Source of the DNA: Aquatica leii
Taxonomy: Eukaryota; Arthropoda; Insecta; Coleoptera; Lampyridae
DNA length: 64,000 bases
Assembly (NCBI GenBank): GCA_035610365.1
Contig: CM069433.1
Location: forward strand, 60,006,487-60,070,486
Direction of reading: 5' to 3'
In this document: one piece after another, positions 21,258-33,259 of the stretch
Layout of the letters: every line of letters starts with the position of its first letter
How positions within the stretch are numbered: the stretch's first letter is position 1
Made by a program: the position numbers and the translations under genes
The notes under the pieces: model-generated
Database searches by the model: none
The model's input: only the letters and a program-made list of their open reading frames with translations
What the model was told of the DNA's origin: nothing

Positions 21258-21712
21258 TGTAACGAATTTATTACTTAAAAACTAATTTATTTAAACGATT
21301 AAAACTACGTTTACTTATTATAGAAATATGTATACTTTTAAATCAACGGAACTAATTAAATCTAATAATAAAAACACTTACACTATAATTTATGTATCAC
21401 CGTTGTATAACACTTAAGATAACTAACACGAGATAAGATAACGTCCTCGGATTTCACAGCTGATAGTCACGTTTACTCGATTTATTTAAAACTCCGCACG
21501 TGCTAATCACTTATTTATCTTCACTTGCTTATTTATTTAATACTGCATGCATTCACATTCCAGCAATAACTGACCTACGATTTCCATCTTCGGCTTTTAT
21601 AGACATCAGCGAATTCTTCTCGATCGTTCCTCACTTTTCGCTATATTTTCTAGAAACTAGATAACAGTTCTAGAAGGCTCTTGCATTTGCAAGTAATTTC
21701 TCGGACGTTTCA
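21258..21712 (-). repeat. Gypsy 5' LTR (promoter LTR)
   Basis: 455 bp, the 5' LTR in element orientation. One difference from the 3' LTR, at 21693. It contains the TATA-like promoter element listed separately. Confidence 0.95.
21595..21601 (-). promoter_or_regulatory. TATA box of gypsy 5' LTR
   Basis: TATAAAA on the minus strand, about 110 bases into the LTR, at a plausible distance for a U3/R boundary. The same motif is at 15475-15481 in the 3' LTR. The solo LTR has tttatata at the equivalent place. Confidence 0.55.
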
Positions 21713-21716
21713 ACTT

Positions 21717-21862
21717 GTTAGTGGATTGGTAGAAAAACTAACGAGTTTTGTTCTAACCAATGGTAACGAAAGTCGCGGATTACATAGACAATAGCGGTAA
21801 TTTTAGGAATTTCAATTATTCTATTTGCTAAATTTTAGTGATAGATTGTCTTTGCTTCAACA
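21717..21862 (-). repeat. BEL/Pao LTR, inner part (split by gypsy)
   Basis: On the minus strand the LTR starts TGTTGAAGC after the polypurine tract CTCTAGGGCGGCGGCA and runs to the gypsy insertion point. The ACTT duplication shows it continues below 15134. Confidence 0.65.
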
Positions 21863-22830
21863 TGCCGCCGCCCTAGAGACAATGTGGCTTAATTTATTTC
21901 AAGATCACTTATTGTTTAATTTAAAGCACAATATTGTATAAGAAAAAATATATTTACTCATAAGTATCTTATATTAAACATTTCTATCATTGTTTATTTG
22001 ATTTGAAAAACACATACACTTTTAAGCGATATTTTGACAACACCATCGCTGGTTTTCACGTTCACAACCCGAGTATTATTATCACTGCCTAGATTTCATT
22101 CGGCAAAGTCTTCCCTTAAAAGGACGTACATTATTCTCTTTGAGAATTGAGTATTACCATAGTTTCAGGTTCAACTGACTTGGTTTCCTTCAATTTTTTT
22201 CCGACTTGCAATTCAGAAACCTATACTTTTGACTATTTTTTCCATTCCATTTTTCTTGTCTTTTAAATTTGGAAAGCTTGTTGTTGTTGATGTTTTACAC
22301 ACTTGGTTCTGGTAGCGCCGTTAAACTTTGTCAAATTAAGAATTTCCCAGGGGTTGAAGTTAACAAGTCATGAGGATTAAGAAATTAAGGCATGCTTGAA
22401 TTTGGGAGCACACTGTATTAAATTCCTCATAGGCAAGGGAACATTGTCGACTACTCTCTTAAAAAATGATACTTTAAACTCTCGCTTCCCAAATACATCA
22501 CATATGAAGAATTTACTAGGGGATAAAATGACACAAAATACGTTCCCCCTGCAGTTGAGTTAGAAATTCGTCAGTCAAATTTGTAATAAATGTTTGTAGT
22601 TTTGAGTGAACTCCTTTGAAATTAGTTGCGTTTTCTGAATAAATATTTTTACTGTACCTCTGCGAGCCACGAATCTCTTTAAAGCTGCTAAAAACTTCTT
22701 GGACGTTAAGTTGTTAACAAGTTCTATATGAACTGCTTTTGTTGCAAAACAAATAAAAATACATACGTAAACCTTAGTAAGTTTAAAATTTCTAGTATTT
22801 CAATCGCGCAATTTAAAGGGACAACAGTAA
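21863..22830 (-). pseudogene. BEL/Pao integrase and C-terminal domain, decayed
   Basis: Minus-strand pieces read GPFKLRD, NTRNFKLTKVYVCIFICF, ATKAVHIELVNNLTSKKF, LAALKRFVARRG and NATNFKGVHSKLQ, i.e. integrase core. Farther on come WHFIP, TPGKFLI, TALPEP and the final domain (TRVVNVKTSDGVVKISLKS). Numerous stops and shifts. The part upstream in the protein lies at 32699-32872, because LINE-1 inserted between the GVDY and GPF codons of the integrase. Confidence 0.85.
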
Positions 22831-22833
22831 TAA

Positions 22834-25321
22834 AATGGCGGGCGATGATGATGACGGTGACGATTGTCCATCAGGAAATTTAAGAAATTCTCGTAAATGT
22901 GAATTTTGCAATTGTAATATTCGATCTGTTATAAAATGTATTTCTTGTAATCAGTGTTGGGATGTACCTAGGTAAATGTACCTAGGTACAAGTACCTAGG
23001 TAATTTTTGTGTACCTAAGTACCTAGAAAGGTACTTTTTAATTTATGTACCTTTACCTGTACCTAGGTACTTTTTAGAAAGTACCTTTGTACCTAAGTAC
23101 CTAATAAAATAGGTACTTTTAAGCGTACATGTATTGTACGCTTTATATATTTGTTTCGGATTTAATCACATTTGAAGTTACTAAAACCTTCCAAAAATAG
23201 TACATGACCTACGCGATTTTTCCTTAATGATACCCGAAGGGTACCGTTAATAATGTGTATAAACTTCCTTGTTTAAAGTGCAAATGTAGACAGTGACAGC
23301 ACACTTAAAGACAGCCCTCGGATGAATCATTTACAACAACGCAATCGGACTGTTAACATGAGTAGCCAGGATATCAAACCCAATGCGATAAATTTCGAAA
23401 CGTAATAATTTGTATAAAATAGAAGATGATTTTTAGAGAAAAGAGTTATGGAGTTCTAGGAAAAAGCAAACAATTATAACTGATTATATAACACAATGAC
23501 ATTATAATAAAATTTATTACGAATCGTATTTCTGCTTATCTAAACAAAACGTGCTTAATGACTTATTCTAAAAACGACACATATTTGAGTTTGTATTATA
23601 CTAAATTACATAAACATAGCCGAGACGGGTATAACCAACGGTATAACATAAAATGCTGTAAACACGACGTCAACTGTATCACTAAACTGCCATGCATTAC
23701 CCTTCCCGTTCAGTATCTTATAATTTAGTCCCAAAACCTTAAGAAAAACATTTAAGAATAAGTAATACTATTTTTATTATTAAATAATGCACTTCATACA
23801 ATAAACAACAATAGCATTGCTCAATAAACTGCAATTACAGTTGTATAAATTTTAATATCTTTACTGAGATTCACATCAGCTACTGTGTGTGTCATCAACA
23901 GTGATTAATATAGTAGCGTCGTTGATTGATGTCAATCATTTCATGCATTTTATAGCTGTAATGATTTCTATCGTTTTTCAATGAGATTGCACAAATAAGA
24001 GTTGGTTTACTAAATTTGTATTTTTTATGATCATAAATATGTACCTAAAAAGTATCTGAAATTCTAAGGTACATTTTTTTTGTACCTGTACCTGTACCTA
24101 GGTACGTTTGCCAAATCTGTACCTGCACCTGTACTTAGGTACTTTTAAATAAATGTACCTGTACCTGTACCTAGGTACCAAAAAATGAGTACCTGTCACA
24201 ACACTGCTTGTAATATCGTATCGGTGCATTTAAAGTGTTTTGAACTAATTTCTAAATTAATCAATGTTAACAAAAACAAGTGGATGTGCAAAACATGTGA
24301 GTTAACAAATATAGAGAAGTCAGATGATGTTGAAGATTATGATAATCATAAAGAGGATAAGCAAGAAACACTAAAACGTGAGTTGGATTTGGTTTATAAG
24401 CTAAATACGGAATTAACTAATGTAAATAAATTGTTAAAACTAAGGTTAACTAAAACGGACAAAAATTATAAACAAATTGCAGGTTACTCTGACAATTCTA
24501 AAATTAGTTTAAATGAATGTCAACAGATGACAGGCACGAGTTCATATAGTGAAATATTACAAAAGAATAATAAACAAATAACACCTGCTATTATTTTGAA
24601 ACCAAAAAATGAGAAAGTTACTATCACGGAATTCAAAAACAAAGTTGATCCTGTTTGCATAGGACCTGGAATAAAAAAATTAACAATCACGGACGGTGGT
24701 CTTTTTGTAATTAACTGTACTAACGAAAATTTTAAAGATACCGTAAAGGAAAATTTAGAAAAGTCAATTGGAAATTCTTTTGAGATAATAGTTCCAAATA
24801 AGAGAAACCCTCAAATAAAAATTTACAACGTTGAATTAGATGATAACTTGTCCGATGATGATTTACAAAAACAACTTTTAACACAAAATAATTTTCATAA
24901 CCTGCCAAATGTTCATTTAAAAATTTTCCGGCGTATTAAATACAAACAATTTCAAAGTATAATTGCAGAAGTAAATCCGGATCTTTATAAGAGGATAATG
25001 GATACCAAATATTTGTTTGTAGGATGGAAACGATGTTACGTATCAGAAAATTACAATGTTAAACGGTGTTTTAAATGCTCAGGTTTTAATCATTTATCTA
25101 AAGATTGCAAAAAAAGTCAAGTGATTTGTCCAATATGTGCTCTAAACCACAATTTAAAAGATTGTACTAAGACATCAAAATCTTGCATAAACTGCATAAA
25201 TGCTAATACGAAACACCGTACAACGCTGGATACAAATCATACCGCAATTGATAATAAATGTCCTTCATATATGCGCGTTATTGAGGTAATTAAAGCTAAA
25301 ACTGAATACTGCCAACAATAG
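22834..25321 (+). pseudogene. LINE-1 ORF1: PHD-like finger and CCHC knuckles, split
   Basis: The ATG at 22834 opens MAGDDDDGDDCPSGN and CEFCNC...CISC, then the hAT insertion cuts in at 22952. After 24214 the frame resumes in phase (VSVHLKCFE, KWMCKTCEL), completing a C2-C2-H-C-C2 PHD-like finger. A middle region with predicted helix (KRELDLVYKLNTELTNVNK) leads to three cysteine knuckles near 25070-25190 (CFKCSGFNHLSKDC, CPICALNHNLKDC, SCINCI). Such ORF1 proteins bind the LINE RNA. Apart from the insertion, the 24215-25321 frame is open. Confidence 0.85.
22952..24206. mobile_element. Non-autonomous hAT element with GTACCTAGGTAC repeats
   Basis: 1255 bp with inverted ends CAGTGTTG...CAACACTG and a perfect 8-bp target duplication CTTGTAAT (22944-22951, 24207-24214), diagnostic of hAT. 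The first and last ~150 bases are packed with the 12-bp palindrome GTACCTAGGTAC and variants (GTACCTGTACCT), likely transposase-binding sites. The interior has no coding sequence. Confidence 0.93.
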
Positions 25322-28195
25322 CAATCAATCAACGACAAAATTAAAAATTTTTGTATTGTTCATCAAAATGCCCAGTGTCTGAGAAATAAAATTGAAGATT
25401 TTGAACTATTGCTGAATGTAGAAAAAGTTGATGTGTTGTGCATATCGGAAACTTGGTTTAAATTCATGGATTTACAGTTCGTTAAATTTAATAACTATAA
25501 AATTGTCAGTGCCTTTTGTAGATCAATAAACGAGCACGGTGGAACATTGATTTTAATTAAAAACGAATATATTGCTTATAATTTAGTAAATATTGTTGAC
25601 CTAAGTGTAGAAATGCAAACTGAATATTCTGCAGTAGAAATAATAATTGGTAATCAAAAAATATGTGTGATTTGCATTTATAGATCTACCAGTGGAAGTA
25701 GTGACGAATTTTTAGTAAATTTTGAAAATTGTTTAAACATCTTAACAAGTACTACACATTATTCTAAAATAATCATATGTGGCGATCTCAATATTGATTT
25801 ATTAGATAAATCAAGTACCACTACTCACTCGTTAATCGATCTCATCAACTGTTTTTTACTTGAATCGGTTTTTAATCAACCAACAAGAATAACTACTTGC
25901 AGCGCAACAAGCATTGACTACATTATAACAAACTTTAATGAAGACATTCATACAAAAGCAGTGATTAACAATGGTCTATCTGATCATTGCGCTCAGAAGA
26001 TTATATTTCAAATAAATTGCAAAAAGGTAAACCAAAATAATAACGTCAGTTATCGCTGTTATTCCAAAAAAAATATCGAATTGTTTAATACTTATTTACA
26101 TCGTGAAGATTGGACAAGTGTTTTTCTCGAGCCGTGTGTTAATGATAAGTACAATAACTTTGCGAATATACTCAATTATTATTTCAGTTTATCATTTAAA
26201 CTAATAACTAAAAAAAAGAGAGTCGCTGATAAATCGTGGTTAACAAAAGGATTAAGAGTGTCTAGTAATAAGTTAAAACTACTACATAAGTTGAAATGCG
26301 ACTGTAACATTGATCAGGCTTACTATAAAGCATACAAGCGCATATATAAAAAATTAAAACCTGCAAAAAAAATGTATTTAAGCAAAAAGGTATCAAATTT
26401 GTATAACAAAGGAAATGTTATTTGGAACTTTATTAACAGTACTATAAAAACTCAAGAGAAATGTATCACTACGTCCACATTATTAATTGATGGCGTTAAG
26501 TTAGAACACAGGAAATAGCAAGTGCTTTTAACAATTCTTTTTTGAATGCGTCACAAAAGTTAATCTGTTCAAAGATAACTTCGGTTCCTAATTCTAATTC
26601 TAATTTTAACTCTAATTCTAATGAAAATAGAATGTATAATCATAATAGAAATACTATTTTTTTGTCGCCTGTTACAGAATCAGAATTATTCAATATCATA
26701 ACGAAATTAAAAAATACTTTTTCATGTGGTACAGATAATTTTTCAACTATTATTATTAAACAATGTTTACAAAACATTATAAATCCTTTATGTCATATAA
26801 TAAATGAGTGCCTAATGCAAGCAAAATTTCCTGATAACTTAAAAATTGCTAAAGTTGTAGCACTGTTTAAAAAAGGTTCTCCAGATAATATTGATAATTA
26901 CAGACCAATTGCTCTGCTATCTATATTTGCCAAAATTATCGAAAAAGTTATATCTATAAAAATAATTACGTTTTTAGATAAACACAACATTTTCATTTCA
27001 CAGCAACATGGTTTCAGAAAACATAAATCTACTGTCACTGCACTAGTAGATATTGTAAACTATATATACAAAAATTTAGATAAAAACAAAAAGGTAATGG
27101 CGGTATTTGTTGACTTATCTAAAGCTTTTGATTGTGTCAATTATGATTTATTATTGTCAAAAATAGAAAATTTTGGTATTCGAGGTGTTTGTAAGCATCT
27201 ACTTAAATCTTATTTATCTTTTAGAAAACAATTTGTTACTTTTAAAGGAGCAAATTCTCAATTAAGTAGTTTAGAAATAGGCGTTCCTAGGTCCTTTACT
27301 GTTTTTACTTTATGTTAATGATATTAATCTCTTTTTGTCATGTAAGTTTACTTGTTTTGCCGACGATATAACTTTACTTTCAGCCAATGATAACATGAAT
27401 AATGTTCTATTGGATCTTAAGCAAAATCTAAAAAGCCTAAATCTGTATTTAAGTTACAATGAGCTAGTTTTTAATCAAACAAAGACATACAGCATGCAGT
27501 TTTTTACAAAACAAAGTCAGTATAACGTCAGCTCTCTGTTAAATATTAATAATAAAAATGTAGAACAAGTAAGTGTACACAAATTACTTGGAGTTCATAT
27601 GGACATTTCTCTGACTTGGGATAATCACATCAATTTTATTTGTAAAAAAGTTTCAAGTTACTGTTACGCGATTAAAAGATTAAAACAACTTGTAAATTTT
27701 GATGCATCGATTACCTTTTATCACTCGCACGTTGAGTCAACAATTAGATACGGCATTATTTGCTGGGGAAATGGAAAACTTAGTCGACGTGTTTTTTTAC
27801 TACAAAAACGAGCACTCAGAACTATGTTAGGACTAAAAAGTAATACAACGTGCAGAGAAGTGTTCAAAAAATACAAAGTTTTAACTTTATGTTGTATCTA
27901 CATATTAGAAATTTTAAGTTTTGTTAATAGTAATAGGAGTAAGTTTTGTGCGCTGAAACAGCATCATTTATATCAAACTAGACATGGAAATAACTTTAAG
28001 TATGAAATACATCGGCTAACATTATTTAGAAACAATCCGTACTACATTGGTGCTTTGTTATATAATGCGCTTCCACTCAGGCTTAAGTATCCTGTAAAAG
28101 TAATAAACTTTAAAAAAGAAATTAAACAATTGTTAGTTACTAATGCTTTTTACTCACTAGAAGAGTATTTCAGTTTTACATTTAATTTAAAATAG
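25322..28195 (+). pseudogene. LINE-1 ORF2: endonuclease and reverse transcriptase
   Basis: AP-type endonuclease first: HQNAQCLRNKIEDFE, CISETWFK, ICIYRSTSG, ICGDLNIDLL, LSDHCAQ. RT follows: NYRPIALLSIFAKIIEKV, QHGFRKHKSTVTAL, VFVDLSKAFDCVNYDLL, CFADDITLLS. Frame breaks: a one-base loss in an A-run near 26515, and a deletion of about 14 bases near 27290 that removes the QG of the RT block before the FADD box. The stop at 28193-28195 is the natural end. Confidence 0.88.
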
Positions 28196-28228
28196 TATTT
28201 GGCCTTCGAGGTGTACGGACGTAAAACC

Positions 28229-29173
28229 ATGCCGCAGCTGAATTGTAAATTATGTAGTGTTACATGTGGGCGATATGATGATTTTCTTGAATGCCGAAAG
28301 TGTTCTTACTGCTATCATACTAAATGCATTAATATGGGAGCAACAGAATTTGAAAATATCAAAAAACAACCGGATATGAGCTGGTCATGTGTAAATTGTA
28401 TAGAAGACTCGTTATTATCAGGTAACAAAACTAGTTCTAATACTTCCACAATCAGTCCTACGCTGTCTGATGTAATGCTGCAACTACAAAAAATTTTAGA
28501 AGTGCAAAATGATCTTATTGTCTCTGTGAACTCTTGTCATGAGCAAATTAATGAATGTAATAATTTTCTTAAGTGTCAAGAACAACGAATAAATGAGTGT
28601 TTGATAAAAATACAAGATCTTGAAACTAAAAATGCTACTTTAGAAAAAGAAAATATTCAATTAAAACAAACTTTAAATGATACTGAACAATACACACGAC
28701 GTAATAGTTTGGAAATCGTTGGTGTTCCGGAGACTAGAAATGAAAACATAATTTCGGTGGTACAAGCTGTAGGGGTTGCATTGGGTTTTAATTTACAAAG
28801 AAACATGATTGATGCATGTCATCGTGTAGGTGTTCTATCGTCGCTTTATAACTCGCGTCCAATCATATTAAAATTTGTCAGTAGACTAGATAAAGAAGAT
28901 TTCCTAAATAAAAGAAAAATTAAGCGAAATCTTAAGGTACGAGATCTTAACGAGGACATTGCAAAGTTGAGTAAGAATCCTGATAATGGCATTTATATTA
29001 ATGAATCATTAACACAGCATAATCGTATTCTTTTTGCAAAAGCAAAAGATTATAAAAAGCAACACAACATCAAATATTTATGGTGTAAAAATGGTAAAAT
29101 TTTTATGAGAAAAGAAGATGCATCTAAGGCATATGAAATAAAAAGCGTTAACAGTTTCATGGATGTTCATTAG
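28229..29173 (+). CDS. LINE-2 ORF1: PHD-like finger, coiled coil, RNA-binding domain
   Basis: ATG at 28229 opens MPQLNCKLCSVTCGRYDD, a cysteine finger (CKLC, CRKC, YHTKC, WSCVNC) like the PHD-type fingers of CR1 ORF1 proteins. Residues ~75-170 are a coiled coil (NECLIKIQDLETKNATLEKE). Then RRNSLEIVGVPETRNENI and ACHRVGV, KIKRNLKVRDLN match the RRM-like and C-terminal domains of LINE ORF1 proteins. 314 residues, uninterrupted. Likely an RNA chaperone that coats the element RNA. Confidence 0.85.
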   Translation: MPQLNCKLCSVTCGRYDDFLECRKCSYCYHTKCINMGATEFENIKKQPDMSWSCVNCIEDSLLSGNKTSSNTSTISPTLSDVMLQLQKILEVQNDLIVSVNSCHEQINECNNFLKCQEQRINECLIKIQDLETKNATLEKENIQLKQTLNDTEQYTRRNSLEIVGVPETRNENIISVVQAVGVALGFNLQRNMIDACHRVGVLSSLYNSRPIILKFVSRLDKEDFLNKRKIKRNLKVRDLNEDIAKLSKNPDNGIYINESLTQHNRILFAKAKDYKKQHNIKYLWCKNGKIFMRKEDASKAYEIKSVNSFMDVH

Positions 29174-29464
29174 CGATACCGGGTTTATTTTGAATTTAGT
29201 ACATTTATTGTGTGTTTATTTGTACTTTCAATGGATTAAGTTTATGGAGTGTTTTGCAGTGATAAGTGTCTCGGGTCATCAACTTGGATTTTATATATCT
29301 ATAATTTGGTTCGACAACATAGCGTGCAATAATTTAAGCTGTTATAACGTAGTTTTAAGATATCAAACATACTATTCCTACTTTTTTAAATATTTAAATA
29401 TTTTTTCTATTCCTATACAATCAAATTTAATTTTTTGTTTATTTGTTGTTGGTATTAATTATTC

Positions 29465-32294
29465 ATGAATAACTATATTAAAATTGCTCATTTAAATGTG
29501 CGTTCACTTATGGCTAATTTTGTAGAATTTAAAACATTTCTACTGTCAAGTAAGTACGATATTGTTGCAGTAACTGAAACATGGCTTTCTCCACAAATTT
29601 CAGATAATCTCGTTTTTGTGGATGGCTATAGGTTTGTTCGCAGAGATCGTGTTACAAAAACTTGGGGTGGTGGAGTGGGATTTTATATTAGTAACAGTTT
29701 TGCATTCACGCGGATATCATCTATTAATAATCACACCAATGCCATAGAACAATTATGGGTTAATCTAAAACTTAATAAAACAAATATTGCTTTAGGGGTG
29801 GTTTATAGAAGACAAGAGTTTGCAATTTCTGATTTCTTGAGTGCTTTTGAGGATTCAATATGTACTGTTACCCCTGTGTCTGATGATATCATCTGTTTAG
29901 GCGATTTTAATATAAATCTTTTTAAGTTTAATGAACCCAATAGTGCTCAATTTTTAGAGTTAATAGATTCTCTTGGCTACAAACAAATAATAAATGATCC
30001 TACAAGGATAACTGCAACTACCTCCGCCTTAATTGATTTAATTTTAGTTGATAACCATAAAAATATAACAAATTCAGGTACTGTGGATGTGCATGACATT
30101 TCCGATCACCAACTTATATTTTGTGACTTTCCTATAAATATTTCCTTCAAGAAAAAATCCTTCTTGTATTCTTTTAGAAACTTTGCATATTTTAATTATG
30201 AAGATTTTAATAATGACCTTCAGCTAATTTCCTGGAATTATATTTTTCAATTAGATGATATAAATAATAAAATAAAATTTTTAAACGACAATGTACTTGC
30301 TGTGTTTGATAGACACACAGTCATGCAAACAATAAAAATTTCTAAGCCTGCATCTCCTTGGTTAACGGATAATATTAAGATAATGATTTCTCTTAGAAAT
30401 AAAGCTTTAACTCGTTTCAAGAAAACTAAAAATCCTTCACATTGGCTATATTACAAATCGTTACGTAATTTAACTACATCCGCTATAAAACGCGAAAAAA
30501 AAGCTTATCTAGAATATAATTTAAAAACTAAAAAAAAAAGTGCTAAATCAATATGGAAAGAGTTAAAAAAAAATGATATTTATAAAAAACAACAAAATTC
30601 TGAAATACCATCTCATCTTTCAGATGTAGATAGCATTAATCACAGCTTTATACATTCAGTGACGCGTAAACCTATGAATCTCAATTGGGAAGTTATGGAA
30701 TCTTACACTCACCATACTTTGATAGACTTTAAAAAAAAGTTAAAATTTAATTCTGTTGATGACAAGAAAGTGTTAAAACTTCTCTCTAGTATTAAATCCA
30801 ACGCTGTTGGTTCAGATAATATTTCAATCAGAATGTGGGATTTATGCTGTCCTTTTTTAATACCATATTTAACGCATATTATTAACTACTGTTTAACAAA
30901 TAGTGTTTTTCCTAATGTTTGGAAAATTGCGAATATCATACCACTACCAAAAACGAAAAATCCAAGTAGCTTTAAAGACTTACGCCCGATTAGTATTCTA
31001 CCATGTTTATCCAAAGTGTTAGAAAAAATTTTGTCAGAACAAATTTATAAACATCTAATTGACAATAATATTCTTCCTCCGACGCAATCTGGTTTCCGAC
31101 CAGGTTATAGTTGTACTACTGCACTTTTAAATGTATCTGATTATATTTTAAAAGCTATTGACAATAACCAGCTCTGTATCTTAATTTTAATAGACTACTC
31201 TAGCGCATTTGATACCATTAATCATCAATTATTATTATCAATATTACATTACGTTGGTTTTGACAATCAAGCAGTAGAATTGTTAAAAAACTATTTAAGT
31301 AATCGCTCTCAGTGTGTAATTCTTAAACAAGAAAAGTCTCATCCGTTACATATAACTACTGGTGTTCCCCAAGGATCAATTTTAGCTCCATTGTTATATA
31401 TAATATATACTTCGCAATTTGATAAATCGTTAAAATATTGTAGTTCTCATTTTTATGCTGATGATTCCCAACTGTTTTATGCTTTCAATCCAAAGGACAT
31501 TTTTACTGCAAATAATTGTATAAATAATGATATGTGTAGTCTTATTAAATTCTCTAATGAACATGACTTAACTATTAATGCAAGCAAATGTTCAGTTATG
31601 TTATTTGGCATGCCGCTAATAAGGAATTTCAACGTTGATAATATATCAGTGACTATTAATAATGTGAGATTGCCTCTTCTGGATCACGCCAAAAACCTTG
31701 GTTTGTGGTTTGATTCAGCACTAAGATTTAAAAAACATGTTTCTGTCATGACGCAAAGATCGTTTGCTAGTTTAAAATTAATATATAAACAACAGATACA
31801 TTTTGAATAAAAAAATTAGAACACTGCTTTGTAAGCTACTTGTACTGTCTCACTTTAATTATTGTAATGCTGTTTACGGACCGTGTTTGGATCACTCTGC
31901 TATTCGAAGAATTCAGCTGATGCAAAACTCTTGTTTTAGACTTATTTTTTGCATAAGAAAGTATCAACGTATTTCATATAAATTAAAAGAAACCAAATGG
32001 CTAAATATGTCAAATAGAAGACTGTTGGACTATAGATGTTTAATTCATAAAATCATATGAACAAACTCTCCTGATTATTTATACAATAAAATTCAATTTA
32101 GAAAAAATTTACATCATGTTAACATACGTAATAAAAATACAATTTCGCTTCCTTCTTATAAAAAATCAATTTTCAAAAGATCTTATTCTTACAATGTTAG
32201 TACAATATACAATTCATTTCCGGAAAATTTAAAATCAGTAACACTAAATGTTTTTAAAAATCGCCTCTTCAATATCTTACTTGATAGACAATAA
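29465..32294 (+). pseudogene. LINE-2 ORF2: endonuclease and reverse transcriptase
   Basis: ATG at 29465. Endonuclease motifs: IAHLNVRSLMANFVEF, VTETWLSPQ, VVYRRQEF, CLGDFNINLF, ISDHQLIFCDF. RT motifs: LRPISILPCLSKVLEKIL, SGFRPGYSCTTALL, LIDYSSAFDTINH, TGVPQGSILAPLLY and the catalytic FYADDSQLFYAF. The main frame (781 codons) breaks near 31793 by a one-base indel, continues in a second frame (RTLLCKLLVLSHFNYCNAVY), meets one TGA at 32058, and stays readable to a TAA at 32294. Only two defects, so it is a fairly recent copy. Confidence 0.9.
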
Positions 32295-32540
32295 GTTACT
32301 TTTATTTTTGATAATTATGTTTGAGTTTACTCGTTGGCAAAAAAAACGAAGTTAAAATAATTTCTTTTAGTTGAAATCTTAGGGTTAAGTGGAAGAGCAG
32401 ATGTGTGACTTTGTTAAGTACACAATAATCTGAACTTCGCCCTGTTGGGTTTACTAATACTAATATTAATATCTATATATATTTATCTATGTATAATTAT
32501 TATTATTTTTCTTTTTTCTCGCTTTCTCTCTCTCTGTAAT

Positions 32541-32582
32541 AAGTATGCCCAATAAAAGACGATTATTATTATTATTATTATT
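32541..32582 (+). repeat. LINE-2 3' tail with (TTA)n
   Basis: The element ends gcccaataaaagacga followed by about seven TTA units. Short 3' microsatellites like this serve as end signals in CR1-like and related LINEs rather than poly(A). Confidence 0.75.
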
Positions 32583-32591
32583 ATAGTGTTT

Positions 32592-32694
32592 AGTTGTTAG
32601 AATAAAGGCATGAAAATTATTTAAGTTAAATTTTGACTTGTCTTATACCATTTGTCAATGGTCCACTGGACAAATAAAGAATTTATTTATTATT
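32592..32694 (+). repeat. LINE-1 3' untranslated tail
   Basis: tttagttgttagaataaagg... to the aataaagaatttatttattatt tail. It follows the LINE-2 target duplication and is followed at once by BEL integrase sequence, so it is the displaced 3' end of LINE-1. Confidence 0.75.
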
Positions 32695-32698
32695 ATTT

Positions 32699-32872
32699 AT
32701 AATCTACGCCGCCGCTATTGAAAAATGGCTTAGCAGGTATTACACGTTGGTGTGGCAACTCGGTCATTAAATGATTTGGATCTTTGGGTTTCACAAAAAA
32801 CCAAGTGACGCATTTGTGTTCTACCTTCTTTGTTAAATTTCTACTACCTAAAATCTAATAGCATTTTTGTAG
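32699..32872 (-). pseudogene. BEL/Pao integrase N-terminal part
   Basis: Minus-strand reading: SRNLTKKVEHKCVTWFFVKP, then DPNHLMTELPHQRVIP and AKPFFNSGGVDY, the zinc-binding and linker region directly before the core. It joins in sense to the GPFKLRD piece at about 22810, on the far side of LINE-1. Confidence 0.85.
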
Positions 32873-32915
32873 AAATGCAAATACTACATACTATTGTTGA
32901 TCTTTATATCATTAT

Positions 32916-33259
32916 TAGACGCATTTCATTATGTCGTGAACTGTGACCTCGAGTCGAAAATCGGAACTAATATACTAAAAGTCAAAAATTTGAAAAATCT
33001 ATCTGAATTCCAAAAACGTTAGTCTATTTAAGAGGCACTCACGTCAATAAAAATTAAAAATAATCAGATATTTACTTATTAAATAAAAATTAATTTATTT
33101 TTAATAAGACCTAAAGACTTATTAACAACAAATACAACAATAGAAACAAAGATAGGTTAGAAAAAATGTACCGGCAAATGTTTGTAAGACGGATAATAAC
33201 AATATTTTGACATATAGAGACTACAGCGCTACAGTTCACGAGATCTTGAAAGACGTCTA
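32916..33259 (+). mobile_element. MITE copy 1 (TA-flanked, ~30-bp imperfect TIR)
   Basis: About 343 bp with imperfect inverted ends (AGACG...TTTCA...TCGTGAACTGT) and TA at both edges, suggesting a Tc1/mariner-class origin. It is non-coding. A second copy in reverse orientation is at 49972-50315. Confidence 0.75.

Larger units (their letters stand above)
15138..21712 (-). mobile_element. Ty3/gypsy LTR retrotransposon with macrodomain and CCCH finger
   Basis: Complete element of 6575 bp on the minus strand. LTRs of 455 bp at 15138-15592 and 21258-21712 have TG...CA ends and one difference. The 4-bp target duplication ACTT lies at 15134-15137 and 21713-21716. Order along the minus strand is Gag (coiled coil, CCHC knuckle), protease, RT, RNase H, integrase, macrodomain, CCCH finger, in what was a single Gag-Pol frame, now cut by about five one-base breaks. 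It inserted into a BEL LTR. A solo LTR of the same family is at 54541-54992 and a gag remnant at 63690-64000. Near-identical LTRs mean recent insertion. Confidence 0.97.
28201..32582 (+). mobile_element. LINE-2 of this window: CR1-like LINE, nearly complete
   Basis: It starts at ggccttcgagg and ends in a (TTA)n tail. A near-perfect 9-bp target duplication flanks it: atagtattt at 28192-28200, atagtgttt at 32583-32591. ORF1 and ORF2 are nearly intact (one frameshift, one stop). It inserted only a few bases after the ORF2 stop of LINE-1. Confidence 0.9.
22834..32694 (+). mobile_element. LINE-1 of this window: non-LTR retrotransposon, split twice
   Basis: ORF1 (PHD-like finger, CCHC knuckles) and ORF2 (endonuclease, RT) read left to right over 22834-28195. 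The element is interrupted by a hAT-type insertion (22952-24206) and by LINE-2 (28201-32582). Its 3' untranslated tail resumes at 32592 and ends near 32694 in a ttatttattattattt tail. It sits inside a minus-strand BEL integrase whose reading resumes on both sides. Jockey/CR1-type by domain order; exact clade not assigned. Its own target duplication is unclear. Confidence 0.88.

Noticed and set aside
21200-21258. tRNA-like fold around the gypsy primer-binding site
   Set aside because: The apparent stem-loop cannot form a proper T-arm with correct spacing; only the TGG-type primer site is supported.
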